DNA of 64,000 nt from Alphaproteobacteria bacterium (GTDB taxonomy: Bacteria; Pseudomonadota; Alphaproteobacteria; Micropepsales; Micropepsaceae): NCBI GenBank assembly GCA_016124635.1, contig WGNJ01000002.1, positions 62,001 to 126,000 on the forward strand, given 5' to 3'. The notes below the pieces were generated by a model, which did no database searches, was not told the origin of the DNA, and saw only the letters and a program-made list of their open reading frames with translations. A program made the translations under genes and the position numbers. Positions 9,000 through 16,962 of this stretch are shown one piece after another (position 1 is the stretch's first letter; the number at the start of each line of letters is the position of its first letter).

Positions 9000-9219
9000 G
9001 CACCCCCTCCGTCTCGCCGCTGACTCTCGAGCGTTCGCTTCAGCTCACGGCCGGCTCGCCACCTCCGCCCGCACGCGCATCGCGCGCGCAGGGGAGGAAA
9101 GAGACTGCTGCGCTCTGCACTTTTCCTCCCCTGCATGCGGAACGCATGCGGGCGGAGGTGGCGAGCCTGCGGAGCATCGACGATAGGGCAGAGCGATGAT
9201 GGCGAGACGGAGGGGGTGC
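9000..9219. repeat. Palindromic repeat cluster C (220 bp, R' then R)
   Basis: R' spans 9000-9100 and R spans 9122-9219, in the same order and with the same total length as cluster B. It keeps GCACCCCCTCCGTCTCGCC at the left end, the hairpin stem GCATGCG/CGCATGC, and GGCGAGACGGAGGGGGTGC at the right end. It begins 17 bases after the DUF559 stop and ends 44 bases before the leuC stop. Confidence 0.9.
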
Positions 9220-9263
9220 GCTGAACCGCCGAGCACCCACCAGCAACGCTGCGCCAACGCGCG

Positions 9264-10670
9264 CTAAACGCCAAGCTCCCGCACGTCGGCCAAGTGGCCG
9301 GCGATCGCAGCGGCGGCGGCCATGGCAGGCGACATCAGATGCGTGCGTCCGCCGCGCCCTTGCCGTCCCTCGAAGTTGCGGTTCGAGGTCGAGGCGCAAC
9401 GCTCCTGCGGCTGAAGCTTGTCGGCGTTCATCGCCAGGCACATCGAGCAGCCGGGCTCGCGCCACTCGAAGCCCGCGTCGAGGAACACGCGGTCGAGCCC
9501 TTCGGCCTCCGCTTGTTCCTTCACGAGGCCCGAGCCCGGCACCACCATCGCGCCGACATGCGCAGCGACGCGCCGCCCGCGCGCGACCTTCGCCGCCTCA
9601 CGCAAGTCTTCGATGCGCCCGTTGGTGCACGAGCCGATGAACACGCGGTCGACCTTGACGTCCTTCATCGCGGTGCCCGCGGCAAGACCCATATAGTCGA
9701 GCATGCGTTCCATCGCCGCGCGCCGCGCCGCGTCTTGCTCGGCCGCCGGATCGGGCACGCGCCCAGTGATCGGCACGACGGTCTCCGGCGACGTACCCCA
9801 CGTGACGAGCGGTGCAATCTCCGCCGCATCAATCTTCACCTCGACATCGAACACCGCATCGTCGTCCGACTTCAGCGTGCGCCAATAGTGCATCGCCGCT
9901 TCGAAGGCCGCGCCCTTCGGCGCATGCGGCTTGCCCCGGACATAGGCGAAGGTCGTCTCGTCCGGCGCGATCAAGCCGGCGCGCGCGCCGCCTTCGATCG
10001 ACATGTTGCAGACCGTCATGCGCCCTTCCATGGAGAGCGCGCGGATCGCCTCGCCGGCATATTCGATGACGTAGCCGGTGCCGCCGGCGGTGCCGATCTT
10101 GCCGATGATCGCGAGCACGATGTCCTTCGCGGTGACGCCGAGCGCGAGCTTGCCGTCGACGGTCACGCGCATGTTCTTCGAGTGCCGCGTCGCCAGCGTC
10201 TGCGTCGCCAGCACGTGCTCGACCTCCGACGTGCCGATGCCGAACGCCAGCGCCCCGAACGCGCCGTGCGTCGAGGTATGGCTGTCGCCGCACACGATCG
10301 TCATGCCCGGCAGCGTCAACCCCTGCTCAGGGCCGATGATGTGGACGATGCCCTGGCGGATGTCGTCCATCCCGAAATAGGTGATGCCGAATTCGCCCGC
10401 GTTCTTCTCGAGTGTCGCGATCTGCAGCGCCGACTCCGGATCGGCGATCCCCTTCGAGCGGTCGGTCGTCGGCACGTTGTGGTCGGCGACGGCGATGGCG
10501 AGATCCGGCCGGCGCACCTTGCGCCCCGCCAGGCGCAAGCCTTCGAAGGCCTGCGGGCTCGTCACCTCGTGCACGAGATGGCGGTCGATATAGAGGATCG
10601 CCGCCTCGCCGGGCGTGTCGTCGACGAGGTGGCTGTCCCAAATCTTGTCGTAAAGCGTTTTGCCGGTCAT
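9264..10670 (-). CDS. leuC: 3-isopropylmalate dehydratase large subunit
   Basis: LeuC is the aconitase-like [4Fe-4S] subunit of isopropylmalate isomerase, acting with LeuD in leucine synthesis. It is 468 residues. Visible landmarks are [13 protein letters not shown] at the start, [38 protein letters not shown], the cluster ligands in [13 protein letters not shown] and in [11 protein letters not shown] (CxxC), and [20 protein letters not shown] near the end. The start follows from the family N-terminus. Upstream, on the same strand, are a lone receiver-domain gene and the rplS block. Downstream is the repeat-framed DUF559 gene instead of leuD. Confidence 0.98.
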   Translation of the reverse strand: MTGKTLYDKIWDSHLVDDTPGEAAILYIDRHLVHEVTSPQAFEGLRLAGRKVRRPDLAIAVADHNVPTTDRSKGIADPESALQIATLEKNAGEFGITYFGMDDIRQGIVHIIGPEQGLTLPGMTIVCGDSHTSTHGAFGALAFGIGTSEVEHVLATQTLATRHSKNMRVTVDGKLALGVTAKDIVLAIIGKIGTAGGTGYVIEYAGEAIRALSMEGRMTVCNMSIEGGARAGLIAPDETTFAYVRGKPHAPKGAAFEAAMHYWRTLKSDDDAVFDVEVKIDAAEIAPLVTWGTSPETVVPITGRVPDPAAEQDAARRAAMERMLDYMGLAAGTAMKDVKVDRVFIGSCTNGRIEDLREAAKVARGRRVAAHVGAMVVPGSGLVKEQAEAEGLDRVFLDAGFEWREPGCSMCLAMNADKLQPQERCASTSNRNFEGRQGRGGRTHLMSPAMAAAAAIAGHLADVRELGV

Positions 10671-10725
10671 GACGCGATGGTTCTAGCGCCTTGCACCGCG
10701 GAATCAACCGCAACCCTTGCGCCGT

Positions 10726-11103
10726 CTAACTCTTCGCCAGGGCCGCGACTTTGGCGGCGAGCGCCTTCTTGCCGAACGGCTTCGCGAGCGCGTCGTGCGC
10801 GCCGAGCTGCAGCGCCAGCTCGAGATAGTCCTCAGCGCTCGACCGCCCTCCGCCCGACACCACCAGGATCTTCGTCTCCGGCGAGCGCCGCGTCACTTCG
10901 AGCACGATGTCGGTGCCTTCGCGGTCCGGCATGATGATGTCGAGCACGACGACGGCGGGCTTTTCGCGCTCGATCGTCTCCAAACCTTCGACCCCGCCCG
11001 CAGCCTCCAGAACGTGGAAGCCCGCCTCCTCCAGCGCGCCGCACATCGTCTGGCGGACGAGATCGTCGTCATCGACGACGCACACGGTCGTGCTCTGGCC
11101 CAT
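10726..11103 (-). CDS. Single-domain response regulator (CheY-like)
   Basis: This is a receiver domain of 125 residues without an output domain. VCVVDDDDLVRQTM holds the acidic Mg-binding pocket, VVVLDIIMPDREGTD has the phosphoacceptor Asp near residue 53, VVSGGG has Ser in the conserved Thr/Ser position, and ALAKPFGKKAL has the conserved Lys-Pro. The ATG giving MGQSTTVCVVDDDD is chosen; the longer open frame upstream overlaps the divergent GNAT gene. No kinase gene is nearby, so its partner is unknown. Such proteins usually relay phosphate or control another protein by contact. Confidence 0.88.
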   Translation of the reverse strand: MGQSTTVCVVDDDDLVRQTMCGALEEAGFHVLEAAGGVEGLETIEREKPAVVVLDIIMPDREGTDIVLEVTRRSPETKILVVSGGGRSSAEDYLELALQLGAHDALAKPFGKKALAAKVAALAKS

Positions 11104-11202
11104 GGCGGCACCGCCCACAGCTGATCTTGAGTCTCGATGCAACATACTCCAAAACCGCCGCGACCGACGTTTGTTCCACCCAAGATGTGCAATTCGCGCA
11201 CC

Positions 11203-11766
11203 ATGACGATCGAGACCGGCCGGCTGATCTTGCGCGAATGGCGCGCGGCGGATTTGCCGCTCATCGCCGCGATCAACGGCGATCCCGTCGCGATGCGCCA
11301 CTTCGTGCAGCCGATGACGCACGCCGAGAGCGACGCCTTCGTCGCGCGGCAAGTCCAGCGCCAAGCCGAAGACGGTTTTTGCATGTGGGCCGTCGAAGCC
11401 AAGGGCGCAGCGCCCTTGATCGGCGTTCTGGGTCTCGCGCGCAACGGCTTTGAGCCGCCGCTCGAGACGGGCGTCGAGGTCGGCTGGCGCCTCGCACCCG
11501 CGCACTGGGGCAAGGGCTACGCCACCGAAGGCGCCAAGGCCGCGCTCAAGTTCGGCTTCGAGCAGAAAGGCCTCGACGAAATCCTGTCGATGACCGTGCT
11601 CGCGAACAAGCCGTCATGGCGCGTGATGGAGCGTATCGGCATGACGCGTGATGCGGAGGGCGACTTCGACCACCCGCGCGTCCCCGACGGTCACCCTCTG
11701 AAGCGCCACATCCTCTACCGCCTCACGCGCGCAGACTGGCTCCGCCAGCAGCGCTATGAACAGTGA
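11203..11766 (+). CDS. GNAT family N-acetyltransferase, RimJ/RimL-like
   Basis: This 187-residue acetyltransferase uses acetyl-CoA. TIETGRLILREWRAADL is the typical RimJ/RimL-like opening, EVGWRLAPAHWGKGYATEGAK carries the acetyl-CoA pyrophosphate-binding loop (Q/RxxGxG/A pattern), and VLANKPSWRVMERIGM is the conserved helix. The ATG at 11203 is preferred over one at 11137 because the domain begins there and the earlier start would lie very close to the divergent receiver gene. The substrate cannot be told: N-terminal amines of proteins or small amines are both possible. Confidence 0.88.
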   Translation: MTIETGRLILREWRAADLPLIAAINGDPVAMRHFVQPMTHAESDAFVARQVQRQAEDGFCMWAVEAKGAAPLIGVLGLARNGFEPPLETGVEVGWRLAPAHWGKGYATEGAKAALKFGFEQKGLDEILSMTVLANKPSWRVMERIGMTRDAEGDFDHPRVPDGHPLKRHILYRLTRADWLRQQRYEQ

Positions 11767-11886
11767 AGGCGCAAGATCCGCCGCCCTCGCCTTTCCTCCA
11801 CCGTTCGTGGCAACGAACAACGAACGAAAGGCGCAACCGCTTGAGAGAAGTGAGGTACCTGGGCCCCCTCGGCGACCGCTCATTTC

Positions 11887-12126
11887 TTTCCTCCCCTGCA
11901 CGCCGTGAGGCGTGCGGGCGGAGGTGCCGAGCCCGCAGCGTGTTGAATATTGGCTTCAGTGTATGTGGCGAGGCGGAGGGGGTGCGCTGGAGCGTTTGCC
12001 GGTGACGATCGACGCGCGGCGCGCCCACCCCCTCCGGCTCGCCGCTAGCTCTCTGCACTCACGTCGAGCCTCTGCAAGCTCGCCACCTCCACCCGCAAAT
12101 TCGCGCCGCGAATTCGCAGGGGAGGA
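11887..12126. repeat. Palindromic repeat cluster D (R then R'), between convergent genes
   Basis: This fills most of the 382-base gap between the GNAT gene and rplS, which converge. R (11887-11985) has TTTCCTCCCCTGCA, stem GCACGCC/GGCGTGC with loop GTGA, GGCGGAGGT, and the end GGCGGAGGGGGTGC. R' (about 12024-12126) has CACCCCCTCCGGCTCGCC and, read on the other strand, a ten-pair stem GCGAATTCGC/GCGAATTTGC. The stems differ from clusters A-C in sequence yet remain paired. Being between two 3' ends, it may also act as a bidirectional transcription stop. Confidence 0.85.
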
Positions 12127-12148
12127 ACGTTCAAATGCAAGCTGTGAG

Positions 12149-12580
12149 CTACGCGCTCTCGGCGGCGGCTTCGCCTTCGCCCTCGCTGCGGTCGCGCGCG
12201 CGCTCGGCGATGCGCGCGGCCTTACCCGTCAAACCCTTGAGGTAATAGAGCTTGGCGCGGCGCACGCGCCCGCGGCGCAGCACCTCGACCGAGTCGACCA
12301 TCGGGCTGTTGACCGGAAACACGCGCTCGACGCCCTCGCCGTAGGAGATCTTGCGCACCGTGAAATTCTCGTTGAGGCCTTCGCCGGCGCGCCCCACGCA
12401 GACGCCCTCGAACGCCTGAATGCGCTCGCGGCGCTTGATCTGGCCGCTCTTCTCGTCTTTCGACTCTTCGACCACTTTCACGTTGACCTTGAGCGTGTCG
12501 CCCGGAACGAACGGGACGTCCGCCTTGCCCTTGCCGAACTTCTTCGCCTGTTCGGCCTCGAGTTGTTTGATCAAATTCAT
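12149..12580 (-). CDS. rplS: 50S ribosomal protein L19
   Basis: L19 lies at the 30S-50S interface of the ribosome. It is 143 residues: [17 protein letters not shown], then [55 protein letters not shown] and [23 protein letters not shown], which match the family throughout. The C-terminus has an Ala/Glu-rich tail common in alphaproteobacteria. It is the last gene of the ffh-rpsP-rimM-trmD-rplS run, 13 bases after trmD. Confidence 0.98.
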   Translation of the reverse strand: MNLIKQLEAEQAKKFGKGKADVPFVPGDTLKVNVKVVEESKDEKSGQIKRRERIQAFEGVCVGRAGEGLNENFTVRKISYGEGVERVFPVNSPMVDSVEVLRRGRVRRAKLYYLKGLTGKAARIAERARDRSEGEGEAAAESA

Positions 12581-12593
12581 CGGTCTCGTCCTT

Positions 12594-13304
12594 TCAGTGT
12601 TTGGTTTTGGGCGCGCGCTTCAGATAAGCGTCCCACATATCGGGGCGCCGCGCCTTTGTGAGTTCGATTGCGCGTTCGCGACGCCAATCGCGAATGCGTT
12701 GATGATGTCCCGACATCAGGATGCTCGGGATGTCGCGCCCCTCCCATGACGGCGGGCGCGTGTAGTGCGGATATTCGAGCAGGCCGTCCTCGAAGCTCTC
12801 TTCGTCGAGCGATTGATCGTCGCCAACGACGCCGGGCAACAGGCGCACGCAAGCATCGATCAGCGCCATCGCCGCGAGCTCGCCGCCCGACAGCACATAG
12901 TCGCCCATCGAAATTTCCTGCATCGCCCGCGCTTCGATCACGCGCTCGTCGATACCTTCATAGCGCCCGCACACGAGGACGGCGCCGGGGCCATGCGCGA
13001 GCTCGCGCGCCCGCGCCTGTGTGAACGGCACGCCGCGCGGCGAGAGCAAGATCAGCGGACGCCCGTTGCGCGCAACCGAGTCGACGGCCGCGGCCACGAA
13101 GTCCGCGCGCATCACCATGCCGGGCCCACCGCCGGCCGGCGTGTCGTCGATCGAGCCGTAGCGCGTCGTCGAGAACGCACGCATGTCGACCGTTTCGAGC
13201 GACCATTTCCTCTCGGCCAACGCCTTGCCCGACAACGACATGCCGAGCGGGCCCGGAAACATCTCCGGCTGCACGGTCAGAACGCTCGCGAACCAGTTGC
13301 TCAT
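12594..13304 (-). CDS. trmD: tRNA (guanine37-N1)-methyltransferase
   Basis: TrmD methylates G37 next to the anticodon in tRNAs reading CNN codons, preventing +1 frameshifts. It is 236 residues of the SPOUT (knotted) class. [51 protein letters not shown], the AdoMet knot [13 protein letters not shown] and [21 protein letters not shown], and a C-terminal LEYPHYTRP are present. Its start overlaps the end of rimM by four bases (ATGA), so the two are translationally coupled. Confidence 0.98.
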   Translation of the reverse strand: MSNWFASVLTVQPEMFPGPLGMSLSGKALAERKWSLETVDMRAFSTTRYGSIDDTPAGGGPGMVMRADFVAAAVDSVARNGRPLILLSPRGVPFTQARARELAHGPGAVLVCGRYEGIDERVIEARAMQEISMGDYVLSGGELAAMALIDACVRLLPGVVGDDQSLDEESFEDGLLEYPHYTRPPSWEGRDIPSILMSGHHQRIRDWRRERAIELTKARRPDMWDAYLKRAPKTKH

Positions 13305-13837
13305 GCCGCACCCGCCGCCGACTTCTCGTTCACCTCGAGCATCGCCGCGAGGCCGTCGGCCGAGAGCACGACGCGCTTGGTCTTGACGTCGACCGTCGGC
13401 ACCATTTTGACCGTGAACGGCACGAACACGCTGGCCGTCCCGCGCTTGACCTCCATCACGTCGCCGCCGCCGAAATTGTGGAACGCCAGCACGCGCCCGA
13501 CTTCGGCACCGCTCGCGTCCGTCACCGGCAGATCGATCAGATCGGCGTGATAGAACTCGTCGTCCTCGGGCTCCGGCAGATCGGCGCGATCGACGTAAAG
13601 ATCGAGGCCGCGCAGCGTCTCGGCGCTGTTGCGGTCGTTGATGCCTTTGATCGCAGCGATCACCGTCTCGCCCTGCAAGCGCTCGTGCACGAGCTGGAAC
13701 TTGCGCCCGTCGCTCGCGAGCACTGCACCGTAGGACGCGACGTCGAGCGGCGCCTCGGTGAAGCTTTTGATCTTCACCTCGCCCTTCAGACCGTGCGCCG
13801 CAACGATGCGGCCGATGAGGATACGCTTGTCCGACAT
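13301..13837 (-). CDS. rimM: 16S rRNA processing protein RimM
   Basis: RimM helps maturation of the 30S head by binding S19 and 16S rRNA. It is 178 residues: ILIGRIVAAHGLKGEVKIKSF begins the N-terminal barrel, DRNSAETLRGLDLYVDRADLP is the linker, and EFYHADLIDLPVTDASGAEVGRV begins the PRC-barrel. It ends VLSADGLAAMLEVNEKSA. It sits between rpsP (18 bases upstream) and trmD (overlap). Confidence 0.97.
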   Translation of the reverse strand: MSDKRILIGRIVAAHGLKGEVKIKSFTEAPLDVASYGAVLASDGRKFQLVHERLQGETVIAAIKGINDRNSAETLRGLDLYVDRADLPEPEDDEFYHADLIDLPVTDASGAEVGRVLAFHNFGGGDVMEVKRGTASVFVPFTVKMVPTVDVKTKRVVLSADGLAAMLEVNEKSAAGAA

Positions 13838-13855
13838 GCGTTCATGCGGGAGCCG

Positions 13856-14203
13856 TTAGGCCGCCGCTTCCTCGCCCTTCTTCTCGGCCGCCATCCGTTC
13901 CTGCGCCTTCTTGCGCGGAGAGGACTTCTTGGGGTCGTTGAACTTGGTCTTCTTCTCGGCCAAACCCGCTTCCGCCAGGAAGCGCTCGATGCGCTCGGAC
14001 GGCTGCGCGCCGTTGCCGAGCCAATGCTTCATCCGGTCGAGGTCGAACTTCACGCGCTCCGGATTGTCCTTCGGCAGCAGCGGATTGTAGTGACCGATGC
14101 GCTCGATAAAGCGGCCGTCGCGCGGTGCGCGCGCGTCGGCGACGACGATCTTGTAGAACGGACGCTTCTTCGTCCCACCGCGTGACATTCTGATTCTCAG
14201 CAT
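13856..14203 (-). CDS. rpsP: 30S ribosomal protein S16
   Basis: S16 is an early-assembling 30S protein. It is 115 residues from the ATG giving [20 protein letters not shown], the family N-terminus; the open frame extends 18 codons upstream, but that part has no family match. [22 protein letters not shown] and the C-terminal EKKTKF segment are typical, followed by a Lys/Glu/Ala-rich tail. It is the second gene of the block, 50 bases after ffh. Confidence 0.97.
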   Translation of the reverse strand: MLRIRMSRGGTKKRPFYKIVVADARAPRDGRFIERIGHYNPLLPKDNPERVKFDLDRMKHWLGNGAQPSERIERFLAEAGLAEKKTKFNDPKKSSPRKKAQERMAAEKKGEEAAA

Positions 14204-14253
14204 TCTTCGAAATTCCCTGGTTGTTCGAAGCTCGTCTTGACGCGTTACCGAAT

Positions 14254-15702
14254 TCACTTCTTCTTCCCCGGAAACCCGGGCGGCAATTTCATGCCCCCGA
14301 GTCCGGGCAATCCTTGCGGCATACCGGGGCCTGCGCCTTGCAGCGCACCCGGCGGCAGTTGCGGTGCCTGACCGCCGAACAAAGCGCTGAGCATTCCGCG
14401 CCCGCCTTTGTTCATCTTCTTCATCACATCCGCCATCTGGCGATGCATTTTGAGAAGCTTGTTGACCTCCGAGACTTCGGTCCCGGATCCCATTGCGATG
14501 CGCTTGCGGCGCGAGCCGTTGATGATGTCCGGCTTCTTGCGCTCTTTCATGGTCATCGACGAGATGATCGCCTCTTGGCGCTTCAGTATCTTGTCGTCGA
14601 GACCGGCGTTGTTCAGCTGATCCTTCATTTTCGCGATGCCGGGCAGCATGCCGAGGATGCCCTGCATCCCACCCATCTTGCGCATCTGGTGCAGCTGGTC
14701 GGCGAGGTCGTCGAGATCGAAGGCGCCCTTCTGCAGCTTCGCCGCCATCTTGGCGGCCTTCTCGGCGTCGATCGTCTCGGCTGCTTTTTCGACGAGCGAA
14801 ACGACGTCGCCTTGGCCAAGGATGCGCCCCGCGATGCGGCGCGGATGGAAGTCTTCGAGGGCATCGAGCTTTTCGCCCGTGCCCAATAGCTTGATCGGCG
14901 CCCCGGTCACCGCGCGCATCGAAAGCGCCGCGCCGCCGCGGCCGTCGCCGTCGATGCGCGTTAGCACGATGCCCGAAAGCCCGATGCGCTCATTGAACGT
15001 CTTGGCGACGTTGACCGAGTCCTGACCGGCCAAGCTGTCCGCGACGAGCAATGTCTCAGTCGGTTGCGAGATGTCGCGCACCTGCGCGATCTCGGCCATC
15101 AGCGCCTCGTCGACGTGCAGACGGCCCGCCGTATCGAGCATCACGACGTCGTAGCCCGAGAGCTTCGCCGCCTGCAGCGCACGCTTGGCGATATCGACGG
15201 GATTTTGTCCGGCGATGATCGGCAGCGTCGCGACGCCCGTCTGCTCGCCCAAAACCTTCAGCTGTTCCTGCGCCGCAGGCCTGCGCGTATCGAGCGAGGC
15301 CATCAGCACTTTCTTCTTCTCGCGCGTCTGCAGCCTGAGGCCGATCTTCGCCGTCGACGTCGTTTTGCCCGAGCCTTGCAGACCGATCATCATCACGACG
15401 ACCGGCGGCGTTGCCTCGAGATCGAGCCCTTGCGCCTCTTCGCCGAGCGTGTCGACGAGCACGTCGTGCACGATCTTGACGATCTGCTGACCCGGCGTGA
15501 TCGAGCGCAGCACGTCGTGCCCGACCGCGCGCTCCCGCACCTTGGCCAGGAAGTCCTTGATCACCGGCAGCGCGACGTCGGCTTCGATCAGCGCCAACCG
15601 CACTTCGCGCAGCGCGACGTCGACGTCGGCTTCGCTGAGCGCGCCGCGCCCGGTCAGACCGTCGAACACGCCCTGCAGGCGATTGGTTAAAGCGTCGAAC
15701 AT
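14254..15702 (-). CDS. ffh: Signal recognition particle protein Ffh (SRP54)
   Basis: Ffh binds signal sequences of nascent membrane proteins and, with the 4.5S RNA, docks on FtsY (also in this window). It is 482 residues from the ATG giving [16 protein letters not shown]. The GTPase motifs are [16 protein letters not shown] (G1), [23 protein letters not shown] (G3) and [14 protein letters not shown] (G4/G5). The methionine-rich M domain ([12 protein letters not shown], and a Gly/Pro/Met tail) closes the protein. The open frame reaches 31 codons further upstream but lacks family sequence. No SRP RNA gene was recognised here. Confidence 0.97.
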   Translation of the reverse strand: MFDALTNRLQGVFDGLTGRGALSEADVDVALREVRLALIEADVALPVIKDFLAKVRERAVGHDVLRSITPGQQIVKIVHDVLVDTLGEEAQGLDLEATPPVVVMMIGLQGSGKTTSTAKIGLRLQTREKKKVLMASLDTRRPAAQEQLKVLGEQTGVATLPIIAGQNPVDIAKRALQAAKLSGYDVVMLDTAGRLHVDEALMAEIAQVRDISQPTETLLVADSLAGQDSVNVAKTFNERIGLSGIVLTRIDGDGRGGAALSMRAVTGAPIKLLGTGEKLDALEDFHPRRIAGRILGQGDVVSLVEKAAETIDAEKAAKMAAKLQKGAFDLDDLADQLHQMRKMGGMQGILGMLPGIAKMKDQLNNAGLDDKILKRQEAIISSMTMKERKKPDIINGSRRKRIAMGSGTEVSEVNKLLKMHRQMADVMKKMNKGGRGMLSALFGGQAPQLPPGALQGAGPGMPQGLPGLGGMKLPPGFPGKKK

Positions 15703-16306
15703 CCGCAATCCGCAAAAGATGAGGTTCGGCCAAACGCCTATCGCGCCCGCGGGCGCAACGCGCTGGCGGACGTTGACCTCGGGGCGCGTCCCCAAGGCGG
15801 ATCGGCGTTCAGTCGATCCCGGAAATCGGCGCGGAAACTATGGGCCACGCGTCCCGAAGTCAACGCCCCGCGAACGGCCCGGCGCCTTGGTGCTCAGGCC
15901 CCTCTACCTCGTTCGCGTGCGATGATGTTCCTCAACCTCTCACATTCGCACAATGGCGGATTTCCGCCGAAACAAGTTCGCACAGATCCGTCACGCGTGA
16001 CGGATGAAGCTCTCACAGCCCGACGATTGGCGCACACTTCGCGCAACCCCCATCGATCCCGTGAGCAAGAGCCCTCAAGGCTCAAGCGGGTTCTCCAGCA
16101 TCCCTATTCACAGTGTCAAAGAGCGCGCACCATAAGGCGCGAAATTCAGTGTTGCGATATACGCAAGAACGATTGCGAGTGCAAGCATCGACGCTCTGCC
16201 ATATCTGATGTTCGTACTCAAAGTCCAAAGGGGGTTGAATTTCAGCCATCTCGGATGACGTAGAGGATGCGCTCGTAGTTTGCACTGTCAGGACGGGGTG
16301 CCGCCA
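15703..16306. other. Intergenic region with no recognisable gene
   Basis: About 600 bases between the ffh start and a small membrane ORF hold no gene I can support. The first part should contain the ffh promoter on the minus strand. From about 15920 on, the base composition looks less GC-rich than its surroundings, and the open frames on both strands (the longest about 113 codons) resemble nothing known and have unlikely composition. It may be a decayed gene or acquired DNA. Confidence 0.5.
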
Positions 16307-16582
16307 ATGAGTGGCAAGGACGATCCCTTTCATGAATTTTCTTCTGCAGAAATAGCTCTCCTAAAGGTATGTGCCGTTCTTTGCGGCATAAGCGTGGTGG
16401 CTGTATTAGTGATGGGCCCGATGTTGCCACCCGCACCAGGACCGGGAATCACAATTGGGACGGTGTTCGAGCTAGGGTTAGGATTCCCGGTGGCCGTGTT
16501 ACTAATTGTTTCCGCAAACAACCTCCTTTGGCTTGGCTGGCGCTTCGCAATGCGGTCGGTCAATCGCCGGCGAACGCGATGA
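16307..16582 (+). CDS. Small hypothetical membrane protein
   Basis: This is a possible 91-residue protein beginning MSGKDDPFHEFSSAEIAL. It has two hydrophobic stretches (VCAVLCGISVVAVLVMGPML, then FPVAVLLIVSANNLLWLGW) separated by a Pro/Gly-rich turn and ends in a basic MRSVNRRRTR, the layout of a two-helix inner-membrane protein with positive-inside ends. Its 3' end overlaps the convergent VOC gene by 23 bases. Base composition is lower in GC than neighbouring genes. I do not recognise a family, and the overlap makes it doubtful. Confidence 0.4.
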   Translation: MSGKDDPFHEFSSAEIALLKVCAVLCGISVVAVLVMGPMLPPAPGPGITIGTVFELGLGFPVAVLLIVSANNLLWLGWRFAMRSVNRRRTR

Positions 16583-16961
16583 GATTGCCGTCGGGATCGC
16601 GCACGATGAATGTGCGTGCGCCCCAGGACTCCGTGCGCAGCATCTGATGAAACGTGGCACCGCGCTGCTGCAACTCGAGAAACAGCGGCTCCGCCTGATC
16701 GACCGTCACCGTCGCCGAGAGCACGTCGCCCTCCTGCGCCCGAAACGTCGCGTCGAACGCAGGCCGATCTGCATGCCTGAGATTCAACCGAGCCCCACCG
16801 CGCGCCACCTGTGCATAGAACAAGGGCTCACCATGCTGGAAGACGATCCTGAAACCGAGCTTCTCGACATAGAACGTGCACGCCCGCGCGATGTCGGTCA
16901 CAAACAACTGCGGCTCCGCCCAAAGGACGGAGCCGCTCGCTGTCGTCTCGGAGGCCGTCAC
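16560..16961 (-). CDS. VOC family protein (glyoxalase superfamily)
   Basis: This is a 133-residue VOC-fold protein. After a short tail it begins VLWAEPQLFVTDIARACTFYVEKLGF, continues GEPLFYAQVARGGARLNLRHAD and DVLSATVTVDQAEPLFLELQQRGATF, and ends ARTFIVRDPDGNLIAFAGD, the usual last strand of the superfamily. It resembles the bleomycin-resistance/dioxygenase group; the substrate is unknown. It begins one base after the S9 peptidase stop codon, so it is probably the second gene of that transcript. Codon use is like its upstream neighbour. Confidence 0.87.
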   Translation of the reverse strand: MTASETTASGSVLWAEPQLFVTDIARACTFYVEKLGFRIVFQHGEPLFYAQVARGGARLNLRHADRPAFDATFRAQEGDVLSATVTVDQAEPLFLELQQRGATFHQMLRTESWGARTFIVRDPDGNLIAFAGD

Positions 16962-16962
16962 C

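Larger units (their letters stand above)
8285..9219 (+). mobile_element. Candidate composite element: repeat B - DUF559 gene - repeat C
   Basis: Two direct 220-bp copies of a palindromic repeat frame one gene for a DUF559 endonuclease-fold protein. The whole unit is 935 bp and its outer ends are inverted: GCACCCCCTCC on the left, GGAGGGGGTGC on the right. The gene is on the strand opposite to the flanking leuC and hydrolase genes. No target-site duplication is evident next to the ends. Mobility is an inference from this arrangement and from the presence of related repeats at two other sites in the window. Confidence 0.55.

Noticed and set aside
9294-10934. A 546-codon plus-strand open frame opposite leuC
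   Set aside because: It is antisense to leuC, of shadow composition (Arg/His/Asp-rich), and lacks a start context or motifs.
6261-12126. CRISPR arrays at the repeat clusters
   Set aside because: Units are about 100 bp, palindromic, in inverted pairs and without regular short spacers; no cas gene is present.
15922-16333. Small ORFs on both strands in the ffh-upstream gap
   Set aside because: Low-complexity, Cys/Arg/Ser-rich translations with no ribosome site or family pattern.
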